From: SZUA-584 sp041656035
GTDB taxonomy: Bacteria; Bacillota; Clostridia; Christensenellales; SZUA-584
Reading direction: 5' to 3'
Length of the DNA: 64,000 bases
NCBI GenBank assembly: GCA_964586785.1
Contig: CAZPHS010000008.1
Span: 14,942 to 78,941 of the forward strand
Part shown: one piece after another, positions 9,161 to 15,058 of the stretch
Layout of the letters: every line of letters begins with the position of its first letter
Numbering within the stretch: position 1 is the first letter of the stretch
Notes under the pieces: model-generated
What the model saw: only the letters and a program-made list of their open reading frames with translations
Told to the model about the DNA's origin: nothing
Database searches by the model: none
Position numbers and translations under genes: made by a program

Positions 9161-9829
9161 TCAATCATGGAATTCAACTATTTCTCTCAAGCGCTTTTTA
9201 ACGTTGCTAATATGCTCTTCCATCGCGGCTCGCGCGAAAGCCGCGTTTCTCTCTTTAATTTTCGTCAGTAATGCGGCGTGCTCGTCTATAGAGCTTTTTA
9301 AGTTATCTACCGATGTCAGCGCATATATGCGCAGCCTGTACAGCAAATCGTCAACGCTGTCCATAACGTCGCGAATCTTATTGTTGTTTAAGCAGTTAAT
9401 TATTGAATTATGCAGCTTGGTTTCGAATCTGTTATATTCCATTATCCTGCCGTCGTTAACCATTATCCTGCTGTTTTCGTTAATCTCAAATAAATCGTCG
9501 ATTTCTTTTTCCGAAATTATCGAAACGCTTCTTTCGGCGGCATACCCCTCGATTATCTGCCGTAATTCAAAAATATTATCAAAATCGTTTTTAGTAACTC
9601 CGGAAACAAAAAAGCCAACGCGCGAAGCCGAATAAACAAGACCCGACTGCTTAAGACGCAAAAGCGCTTCCCTTATAGGCGTTCTGCTTATACCGAGCTC
9701 CTTTGACATATCTTCAATATTCAGTTGGCTACCGGGGCTTAACTCATGCTCTAATATACGCATTTTTATGGTCATGTAAGCCCATTCGTTTAAATCCAGA
9801 GGCTTTTTGAAACTGATGTCTTCAATCAT
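9161..9829 (-). CDS. GntR-family transcriptional regulator, FCD (FadR C-terminal) subfamily
   Basis: A 222-residue regulator. The N-terminal winged helix has LSPGSQLNIEDMSKELGISRTPIREALLRLKQSGLV (residues about 30-66, shown here in abbreviated sense: the hallmark is GISRTPIREAL). The C-terminal all-helical FCD domain starts near residue 78 (NDFDNIFELRQIIEGYAAE). FCD regulators usually sense carboxylates or sugar acids and bind short palindromes. The ATG at 9829 has GAGGG upstream. The gene sits upstream of the Fe-S/AOR pair and divergent from an AEC transporter, with a 27-bp palindrome between. It is the obvious candidate regulator of this island and of itself. Confidence 0.92.
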   Translation of the reverse strand: MIEDISFKKPLDLNEWAYMTIKMRILEHELSPGSQLNIEDMSKELGISRTPIREALLRLKQSGLVYSASRVGFFVSGVTKNDFDNIFELRQIIEGYAAERSVSIISEKEIDDLFEINENSRIMVNDGRIMEYNRFETKLHNSIINCLNNNKIRDVMDSVDDLLYRLRIYALTSVDNLKSSIDEHAALLTKIKERNAAFARAAMEEHISNVKKRLREIVEFHD

Positions 9830-9857
9830 GTGCGCCCTCGTATGTAGTATATTTTAT

Positions 9858-9885
9858 ATTATATATCTTCACATTTTACTGTCAA
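9858..9885 (-). promoter_or_regulatory. GntR gene promoter
   Basis: On the minus strand TTGACA (9880-9885) is followed after 16 bases by TATAAT (9858-9863), close to a consensus sigma-A promoter. The -10 lies inside an ATATTATATA core shared with the promoters at 6744, 9962 and 12626. It sits about 30 bases upstream of the regulator start codon. Confidence 0.7.
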
Positions 9886-9917
9886 CAGTTTTTCATTAGT
9901 ATCAAATCGTTTTAGTG

Positions 9918-9946
9918 TTGACAATGGATTTGTGATTTAATAGAAT
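9918..9946 (+). promoter_or_regulatory. AEC transporter promoter
   Basis: TTGACA (9918-9923), a 17-base spacer and TAGAAT (9941-9946) form a near-consensus sigma-A promoter. The expected start of transcription falls at the left edge of the palindrome at 9951-9977, so a protein bound there should block initiation or early elongation. Confidence 0.7.
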
Positions 9947-9950
9947 GCCT

Positions 9951-9977
9951 GTATGTGATATATTATATATCACATAC
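9951..9977. promoter_or_regulatory. Perfect 27-bp palindromic operator
   Basis: The arms GTATGTGATATAT (9951-9963) and its exact complement (9965-9977) flank a single T. The palindrome lies just downstream of the AEC promoter and covers the -10 of a second minus-strand promoter, TTGACC (9985-9990)-N17-TATAAT (9962-9967). The adjacent GntR/FCD regulator is the likely ligand. Confidence 0.75.
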
Positions 9978-10049
9978 ACCTATAGGTCAAACTAAATCTG
10001 CCGCCGCCGAACGCAATTAGGCTCCGGCCGTAAACAAAGGATAAATATT

Positions 10050-10985
10050 ATGGAAAGCCTAATTATATCAGCGGAAGTTGTCGCACCATTCTTTTTCCTT
10101 ATGTCTCTTGGGTATCTGTTAAGAAAAAGAAAGCTTGCGGATTCCCATACGCTTACTGCAATGAACAAAATGGCTTTCCATATATTTATTCCCGCCCTGC
10201 TGTTAAAAAGCATGTACGAAACCGAAAACATAGGCGCGCATCTTTATCTTGTCGGGTATGCCGCCGCCGGAGTAATAATTTCGTTTGCCGTTCTTCTTTT
10301 CGTTGTGCCCCGTCTTTTTAAACAAAACCCTGTAAGAGGGGTACTGGTGCAGGCAATTTTCCGCGGCAACGCTTCAATTTACGGTATACCTATCGCTTTG
10401 GCTCTTTGCGGAGACTCTAACATAGACGCGGTCACTGTAACTGTATCCGCTATCGTACCCATTTTTAACATACTGGCCGTCATTTCACTTGAGGTCTTCC
10501 GCCGCGAGAAAGCCGATATAAAAAGCATATTCAAAGGAATACTTACCAACCCCTGCATCATCGGTATAGCTTTGGGTTTTCTGCTTAATATTTTAAAGGT
10601 TCCCCTTCCCAAAATACTGGCGGGCACCTTAACCGGCACAGCGAACATTGCCGCTCCGCTGTCCTTTATAGTGCTGGGAGGTTTCTTAACTTTCGAATCA
10701 GTTAAGGAAAACCGTAAGGCGCTCATACTGGGCGTAAGCGGAAAGCTGATACTTATGCCCCTGGTTTGGATTCCCCTGGCGGCGCTGCTTGGCTTTAGCG
10801 GCCAATCTCTCGTTGCCCTTATAGCCGTTTTTGCCTCGCCGGCGGCCGTTTCCTCTTTTACAATGGCTAAGGCTATGGGCGGAGACGCCAAGCTGGCAAA
10901 TGAGATTGTCGTTTTTTCGTCCGCTCTCTCGGTGTTTACCATCTTTCTGCTATTAACCGTGCTTAAGCTTGCGGCGTTACTATAG
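10050..10985 (+). CDS. AEC (auxin efflux carrier) family transporter
   Basis: A 311-residue membrane protein with about ten hydrophobic helices in two five-helix halves. Motifs include LRKRKLADSHTLTAMNKMAFHIFIPALL near the N-terminus (hallmark NKMAFHIFIPALL), FRGNASIYGIPIALALCG and AAVSSFTMAKAMGGDAKLA. AEC carriers move small organic anions such as malate or malonate; the substrate here is unknown. The ATG at 10050 follows AAAGGAT. It is transcribed away from the GntR gene across the 27-bp palindrome, so it should belong to the same regulon. It ends 16 bases before the convergent MBL-fold gene. Confidence 0.9.
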   Translation: MESLIISAEVVAPFFFLMSLGYLLRKRKLADSHTLTAMNKMAFHIFIPALLLKSMYETENIGAHLYLVGYAAAGVIISFAVLLFVVPRLFKQNPVRGVLVQAIFRGNASIYGIPIALALCGDSNIDAVTVTVSAIVPIFNILAVISLEVFRREKADIKSIFKGILTNPCIIGIALGFLLNILKVPLPKILAGTLTGTANIAAPLSFIVLGGFLTFESVKENRKALILGVSGKLILMPLVWIPLAALLGFSGQSLVALIAVFASPAAVSSFTMAKAMGGDAKLANEIVVFSSALSVFTIFLLLTVLKLAALL

Positions 10986-11001
10986 TATGTTTAAACCCGG
11001 G

Positions 11002-11838
11002 TCAGCCCCACTGATACAATCCGCCCGTATTCAATATTACGCATCTGTCTGAAATTCTCTTTTTCAGTTCGCACATCGCTTCAATACCGGTGCAATGCAG
11101 CGGCACATGCATTTTAACTTCCAGCTTTAGTATTTCATCCAGCGTTTGCCGTATAGTCGTATTGTCCGCGCCGTAAAGATGCATACCGGATATAAGCGCG
11201 ACTATAGCCTCACCCGGGAATAAAGACTGCGCATATTTGATGCATGGAACAACGCCCGTATGGCTGCATCCCGAAAAAACAAAAACCCCGCCCGCTTTTT
11301 TATTCCTTATCGCGAGAAACTGTTCGTGCCGCATATCGTCAATCACATATTCGTTTTTTTCATTCTTGGTATAAAACTGAGCGGTCGGCTCAAAACCATC
11401 AATTTTTGGTATAGTGCCGGATACAACTATGTCCTCGCCAATATTTGTTACTCCGTCGGTCAGTATGAGCCGCTCCCTTATTTTATCAAGCATTCCCGTC
11501 CATCTGATGCCGCAGTGCGTTTCGCTTAATTTGCCGTCCTCCATAGGGTACGGTTCGTTAAACGCATCTTTATGTATATACACAGGCGACTTCGCGTTAG
11601 CCTTCAAGAAATCCGGCACCCCTCCGGCATGGTCGTGATGACCGTGGCTGATTACGGCAAAATCAACATCCGCCAAATCCACGCCCATCTGCCGCGCGTT
11701 TTGCACAAACGCGTCCGACATTCCGGTATCGTACAGTATTTTTTTATCTTCTGTTTCAATATAAACAGACAGGCCGTGTTCGCCTATATACTGCGTCTTG
11801 TACGTTTTGTTTTCAACAAGTATCCTTATTTTTATCAT
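11002..11838 (-). CDS. MBL-fold metallo-hydrolase
   Basis: A 278-residue metallo-beta-lactamase-fold protein. The metal motif is SHGHHDHAGG (HxHxDH) near residue 67, with later ligands around FSGCSHTGV and MHLYGADN. The architecture resembles the group annotated as dihydropterin-ribofuranosylaminobenzene phosphate synthase-like, whose true reaction is usually unknown in Clostridia. The ATG at 11838 has AGGAG upstream. It is the second gene of a two-gene operon, 27 bases after the DUF1847 gene. Its catalytic role is not deducible. Confidence 0.85.
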   Translation of the reverse strand: MIKIRILVENKTYKTQYIGEHGLSVYIETEDKKILYDTGMSDAFVQNARQMGVDLADVDFAVISHGHHDHAGGVPDFLKANAKSPVYIHKDAFNEPYPMEDGKLSETHCGIRWTGMLDKIRERLILTDGVTNIGEDIVVSGTIPKIDGFEPTAQFYTKNEKNEYVIDDMRHEQFLAIRNKKAGGVFVFSGCSHTGVVPCIKYAQSLFPGEAIVALISGMHLYGADNTTIRQTLDEILKLEVKMHVPLHCTGIEAMCELKKRISDRCVILNTGGLYQWG

Positions 11839-11865
11839 ATTTACTCCTAATTTTACCGGAAAACA

Positions 11866-12513
11866 TTAATCCACTATGTTGCCGGTTCTTCTGGTTGGGG
11901 GATAAAGCCTATCGTGCATGTATTTTTCGGACATATACAAAGCGGCTACGGGGTTATGCCCGAGCAATCTGTCCTTAACAACAAGATATGTAACGGGAAG
12001 CTTTGTGTTTCTTATAAACAGCGAATCGTGTCCAACGCACAATCCCATAATAACCGCAAGCTCGCACCCCGCTTTTTCAAGATACAAAGCCTGTCCTATA
12101 GGATTGCACAGCCCTTCCCAATCCTTCTTTACCTGGTATTCCCCAAGCCCAAGCTCTGTTTTGGAGAATGTTCCCGCCTTGCAGCAAACCGTATCCACCT
12201 TAAAGCCGTTCGCGGTGAAAATCTTATAAACTATTCCCGCTTCCTCTTTAAAAGTCATACAATGGGCAATGCCTATTTTCTTATAACCCATGTTTGTCGC
12301 GAACTCCATTATTTCTTCGACCCGGGTTCTTTCGCGATATCCTTCGTATTCGGTTTTGCAGGCTTGCCTGGCAAGCTTTAAGTCTTCCCCAACATACAAT
12401 TCTCTGCTCTTTTTTGCCGTATCCTCATCTCTGCATGGACAGTTTGCAGGCAAGTCCACTCTCGCCTTGGTGTCGCAAGGATGATCTTTCTGGCATAATC
12501 CGCATACATACAT
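11866..12513 (-). CDS. DUF1847 family Cys-rich protein
   Basis: A 215-residue protein recognised as DUF1847. It has a Cys-rich N-terminus (CGLCQKDHPC, then CPC near residue 30) and further conserved Cys segments AHCMTF, VCCKAGTF, GLCNPIGQA and GLCVGHDS. The many Cys suggest a metal or Fe-S site, but no function is established. The ATG at 12513 is chosen for its strong GAGGAGGG site; the frame stays open upstream through three 30-bp repeats (12530-12619) that could add an N-terminal extension. It heads an operon with the MBL-fold gene and has its own island-type promoter at 12626-12653. Confidence 0.85.
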   Translation of the reverse strand: MYVCGLCQKDHPCDTKARVDLPANCPCRDEDTAKKSRELYVGEDLKLARQACKTEYEGYRERTRVEEIMEFATNMGYKKIGIAHCMTFKEEAGIVYKIFTANGFKVDTVCCKAGTFSKTELGLGEYQVKKDWEGLCNPIGQALYLEKAGCELAVIMGLCVGHDSLFIRNTKLPVTYLVVKDRLLGHNPVAALYMSEKYMHDRLYPPTRRTGNIVD

Positions 12514-12529
12514 TATAAATCCCTCCTCT

Positions 12530-12619
12530 ATTGTGTTGAACATCCGGTCCCGATCTTTTATTGTGTTGAACATTCGATCCCGATCTTTTATTGTGTTGAA
12601 CATCCGATCCCGATCTTTA
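12530..12619 (-). repeat. Three tandem 30-bp repeats in the DUF1847 leader
   Basis: Three head-to-tail copies, each 30 bp and differing at one to three positions, occupy 12530-12559, 12560-12589 and 12590-12619 between the promoter and the ribosome site. Read on the minus strand they encode MFNTIKDRDR twice and then MFNTIEEG, in frame with DUF1847. They contain no spacers. Confidence 0.85.
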
Positions 12620-12653
12620 TAATATATTATATACTATATATCATTACAGTCAA
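12620..12653 (-). promoter_or_regulatory. DUF1847-MBL operon promoter/operator
   Basis: On the minus strand TTGACT (12648-12653), a 16-base spacer and TATAAT (12626-12631) form a good promoter. The core TAATATATTATATACTAT (12620-12637) is identical to that at 6744-6761, which links this operon to the importer operon. Confidence 0.65.
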
Positions 12654-12719
12654 CAGGTTATCAAAATAATTTTGGGATTATACCTAAAACAAAAGCAAAT
12701 ATTTTATTCTGAATGCTAG

Positions 12720-12899
12720 CGGAATCATCGAGGCGCCCCCGCGAAGCGCGATTTTGCGGGGATAAGGAAGAACGAAGGGCCCCCGCGAAGTGCAGCTTCG
12801 TGGGGAAAAGGAGGAGCAACGGAGCGGGACGAGAAATCCCCAACCGCGAAGCGATTGGGGATTATGAGTGGAGCAAAGTTTGCTCCGACGTAGCAGCGA
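12720..12899. other. GC-rich noncoding stretch with a run of hairpins
   Basis: No credible gene is seen. Hairpins are at 12781-12805 (CCCCGCGAAG paired with CTTCGTGGGG), 12835-12863 (AATCCCCAA/TTGGGGATT) and 12870-12886 (GGAGCAAA/TTTGCTCC). The motif GCGAAG recurs several times. The stretch leads directly into the 144-bp tandem array. Confidence 0.6.
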
Positions 12900-13331
12900 A
12901 ACTAGGATTCGCTCCGGTCACTTCGTTCCCTATCACGCCGTCTCCCCTGCCTTCATCCGCCATCGGCGGCGGCAGGCTCGCGTTCGAATCCCATATCAAA
13001 AGCAAACAACGCCCTTACGGGCGCCGTTTGCTTTTGGTAGCGGAACTAGGATTCGCTCCGGTCACTTCGTTCCCTATCACGTCGTCTCACCTGCCTTCAT
13101 CCGCCACTGGCGGCGGCAGGCTCGCGTTCGAATCCCATATAAAAAGCAAACAACGCCCTTGCGGGCGCCGTTTGCTTTTGGCAGCGGAACTAGGATTCGC
13201 TCCGGTCACTTCGTTCCCTATCACGTCGTCTCACCTGCCTTCATCCGCCACTGGCGGCGGCAGGCTCGCGTTCGAATCCCATATAAAAAGCAAACAACGC
13301 CCTTGCGGGCGCCGTTTGCTTTTGGCAGCGG
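12900..13331. repeat. Tandem array of three 144-bp units carrying tRNA-Gln 3' ends and terminators
   Basis: Copies start at 12900, 13044 and 13188, with an exact 144-bp period. The same 12-base word AACTAGGATTCG begins each copy; a fourth partial match at 13332 is the real tRNA-Gln. The last 19 or so bases of the tRNA (acceptor 3' strand and part of the T arm) precede or begin each copy, and each unit ends with the long AAAAGCAAAC...GTTTGCTTTT hairpin. Copies two and three are almost identical and copy one is more diverged. Because 144 is a multiple of three, long open frames arise; they have no ribosome site and are not counted as genes. Confidence 0.85.
13285..13322 (-). terminator. Rho-independent terminator of the tRNA-Gln transcript
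   Basis: Directly after the encoded CCA of tRNA-Gln, the minus strand has a 17-bp stem (AAAGCAAACGGCGCCC with one wobble stretch against its partner), a GCAA-type loop and a T run at 13285-13289. The same hairpin recurs in the two other array units. Confidence 0.85.
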
Positions 13332-13396
13332 AACTAGGATTCGAACCTAGACAATACGAGTCAGAGTCGTAGGTGCTACCGTTACACAATTCCGCT
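13323..13396 (-). tRNA. tRNA-Gln (anticodon CTG)
   Basis: The minus strand reads AGCGGAA at the 5' acceptor, an anticodon loop CTCTGAC giving anticodon CTG, the T loop GGTTCGAATCC, the acceptor TTCCGCT, discriminator G and an encoded CCA. It is the distal RNA of a tRNA-Val/6S/tRNA-Gln transcript. Confidence 0.92.
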
Positions 13397-13429
13397 ATGC
13401 TCTTTAAAAGCTTTCAGTCGTTAATATAT

Positions 13430-13598
13430 CCCGTGGTGCCGTCCGCCAGGTTTTAACACCTGCCCCTTAAAAGCAGGTGGGTGCGCCGTCTAAACTTCTG
13501 CCCTCCCGTCAAAGCGGGCCCGGCATCCGATTTATGAACAAGTGCTCCCGTAAACATACTGTAGGTTTAAAATCAAGGCGTCATTCGCACACCGCAGG
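13430..13598 (-). ncRNA. ssrS: Probable 6S RNA
   Basis: The 169-base minus-strand segment between the two tRNAs folds as one long interrupted hairpin. The 5' CCTGCGGTGT pairs with 3' GGCACCACGGG with one mismatch, and GACGCC pairs further in with GGCGG. A CACCTGC/GCAGGTG hairpin lies on the 3' side of the presumed central bubble and an apical CCCG/CGGG stem closes the tip. The 5' pattern CCTGnnGTGT...CCTTGATTTT resembles firmicute 6S-1 RNA as I recall it. 6S RNA mimics an open promoter and binds sigma-A RNA polymerase. SRP RNA is ruled out by lack of the GGAAG-type motif. A covariance search was not possible. Confidence 0.65.
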
Positions 13599-13600
13599 AT

Positions 13601-13677
13601 TGGTGGGGTTAATTGGGATCGAACCAACGGCCTCTACGATGTCAACGTAGCGCTCTAACCGGCTGAGCTATAACCCC
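13601..13677 (-). tRNA. tRNA-Val (anticodon GAC)
   Basis: The minus strand has acceptor GGGGTTA, D arm GCTCAGCCGGTTAGAGC, anticodon stem CTACG/CGTAG with loop TTGACAT (anticodon GAC), a T arm GTTGG-TTCGATC-CCAAT, acceptor TAACCCC, discriminator A and an encoded CCA. Only two bases separate it from the 6S-like RNA. Confidence 0.93.
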
Positions 13678-13695
13678 CCGAAAGCCGCATTTCAT

Positions 13696-13723
13696 ATTAT
13701 ACACAATACGGCGGGTAAATCAA
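13696..13723 (-). promoter_or_regulatory. Promoter of the tRNA-Val/6S/tRNA-Gln transcript
   Basis: On the minus strand TTGATT (13718-13723), a 16-base spacer and TATAAT (13696-13701) lie just ahead of tRNA-Val. Predicted initiation is about 12 bases before the tRNA. No other good promoter is seen before the 6S-like RNA. Confidence 0.7.
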
Positions 13724-13943
13724 TAGCTTTTTTGCGGCCGCCGTTTGTCGCTTTCACGGTATATACCGGTTTGGCGCGCTGTTCGCGCATATACCGGATA
13801 TCGCTCCGCTCCCTATTGCGGAATTAACCATGTAAAAGCGTAAGCTGTATCGCCCAGGCGTTTCGAATATATCCGCCGCCCGCTTAATCCAAGCTGTCTT
13901 TCCTCTTATCCTCTATATATAGTAAGTATAAATTTTTAACAAC

Positions 13944-13982
13944 ACCACATTTGCTGTACTATATCAAAAAATGTGGTATAAT
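13944..13982 (+). promoter_or_regulatory. Promoter with inverted repeat ahead of DUF4364
   Basis: An extended -10 TGGTATAAT ends at 13982. Nine-base inverted arms ACCACATTT (13944-13952) and AAATGTGGT (13969-13977) flank the -35 area and touch the -10, an operator-like arrangement. The stretch 13678-13943 otherwise shows only the divergent tRNA promoter and no gene. Confidence 0.5.
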
Positions 13983-14012
13983 CAGAATAGATATTTTTGC
14001 GGGGAGGTTATG

Positions 14013-14531
14013 ATGCAAATTGAAGCTATTGCACAAAACAAGCTGCTTATATTATATCTGCTAAAAACAATAAACATACAGCTGTCCGAACTGCAAATAC
14101 TGCGCATAGTGTCGGACAACGGCTGGCTTAACTACTTTGATTTAAAAGAGTGCATGTTTGAGCTTATAGAAAGCGATCTTGTAGAACGCCGCGATACGCC
14201 AAACGGTGTGTTTTTCGCGATAACGCAGCTTGGCGGCTCAACGGTTTTTTATCTCGAAAAAGAACTGCCCGCTTCGGTGCGCAAATCCATAAATTCATAC
14301 TGCGAAAAAAACAGGGACGACCTTAAGCTTGAAACGGAGCTTCATGCAGATTACATAAAAATAGACGAAGGCGAGTACAAGGTGATGCTTAAAGTACTGG
14401 AAAATCAGGTGCCCGTTTTTGAGCTTAATCTTGTCACCTACTCGCAGTCGTCCGCCGAAGCGTTTATAAAAAAGTGGAAAAGCGCGGCGCCTGTTATTTA
14501 CAAGTACACTTATGACAGCCTATCCGAATAA
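14013..14531 (+). CDS. DUF4364 family protein
   Basis: A 172-residue cytoplasmic protein recognised as DUF4364, a family found in Clostridia. The N-terminal half (NKLLILYLLKTINIQLSE..., with ITQLGGSTVFYLE) looks like a winged-helix DNA-binding fold of PadR/MarR style, followed by an alpha/beta C-terminal domain. Two adjacent ATG codons at 14010 and 14013 follow GGGGAGG; 14013 gives better spacing. It stands alone with its own operator-like promoter, which could be autoregulatory. Its function is not established. Confidence 0.82.
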   Translation: MQIEAIAQNKLLILYLLKTINIQLSELQILRIVSDNGWLNYFDLKECMFELIESDLVERRDTPNGVFFAITQLGGSTVFYLEKELPASVRKSINSYCEKNRDDLKLETELHADYIKIDEGEYKVMLKVLENQVPVFELNLVTYSQSSAEAFIKKWKSAAPVIYKYTYDSLSE

Positions 14532-14568
14532 CAGCCCTTTATGCCGCGCATCTTTCGCAACATTGCTC

Positions 14569-14597
14569 TTGCTTTTTAATATGCTTTGTGATATTAT
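14569..14597 (+). promoter_or_regulatory. Promoter of the TM1266 leader
   Basis: TTGCTT (14569-14574), a 17-base spacer and TATTAT (14592-14597) form a plausible sigma-A promoter, giving a leader of about 180 bases before the TM1266 start codon. Confidence 0.55.
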
Positions 14598-14603
14598 TCA
14601 CAT

Positions 14604-14785
14604 AAAGCGGATAGAGAGCGTTCTTTATTCGTTGTGCCAAGCAAAAATACTGTTCTGACGGCGCAGACGTTAAGTCTTAACCGGAAGGTATGTTGCAATA
14701 TAAGCGTTAATATTTTAACGGTTATCCGCCGCCTGCCTTTCGCGCAGGTTTTTGTTTTCTTTGGGAATAATATAAGGGAGGGCGT
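14604..14785 (+). promoter_or_regulatory. Structured leader with intrinsic terminator: candidate riboswitch or attenuator
   Basis: A closing stem GCGGATA (14608-14614) pairs exactly with TATCCGC near 14723-14729. Inside are palindromic hairpins GTTAAG-T-CTTAAC and CGTTAA-TATT-TTAACG. The 3' arm leads into a terminator CCTGC-CTTTCGC-GCAGG followed by TTTTTGTTTT (about 14732-14758). The ribosome site and the ATG lie beyond the terminator, so termination would switch the gene off. I could not match it to TPP, SAM, cobalamin, lysine, ZTP, c-di-GMP or T-box consensus features. Confidence 0.5.
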
Positions 14786-15037
14786 ATGAAAAGAATTGCG
14801 GTAATAAGCGCTATACTTGAAAATCCGCAGCGTACACAGTCGGATTTTAATACCGTCGTGGCGGGCTTTAAGGGTATCATAAAAGGGCGCATGGGACTTC
14901 CGCTCCATGAGCACAACATAACCGTAATCACAATAACTGTCGCGGGCGCTCTTGATGATATTAACAGCCTCACGGGCAAACTAGGCCTGCTGCCGGACGT
15001 ATTGGTAAAAACCTCTGTATCAAAAAAAGAATTTTAA
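14786..15037 (+). CDS. TM1266-type iron-only hydrogenase system putative regulator
   Basis: An 83-residue protein of the TM1266 family, with the ACT/NikR-C-like signature MKRIAVISAILENP...FNTVVAGFKGIIKGRMGLP and a C-terminal ITITVAGALDDINSLTGKLG. The family often lies near [FeFe]-hydrogenase maturation genes; its effector is unknown. The ATG follows GGGAGGG. It is directly followed, 21 bases on, by a substrate-binding lipoprotein gene and preceded by the structured leader with a terminator. No hydrogenase genes are present in this window. Confidence 0.88.
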   Translation: MKRIAVISAILENPQRTQSDFNTVVAGFKGIIKGRMGLPLHEHNITVITITVAGALDDINSLTGKLGLLPDVLVKTSVSKKEF

Positions 15038-15058
15038 TAAAAGGAGAATTGATTTATT

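Noticed and set aside
12530..12619. CRISPR array
   Set aside because: The 30-bp repeats are directly adjacent, with no spacers and no cas genes.
12713..13372. Long open frames of about 160 to 220 codons across the 144-bp array
   Set aside because: They exist because the 144-bp repeat length is a multiple of three; there is no ribosome site or start context, and they run through terminators and a tRNA.
13430..13598. SRP RNA, RNase P RNA or tmRNA
   Set aside because: Lengths and landmark sequences do not fit; a long single hairpin with a side hairpin in the 3' bubble fits 6S better.
14604..14785. TPP riboswitch before the TM1266/binding-protein operon
   Set aside because: The conserved CUGAGA and ACCUGAUCUGG-type segments are absent.
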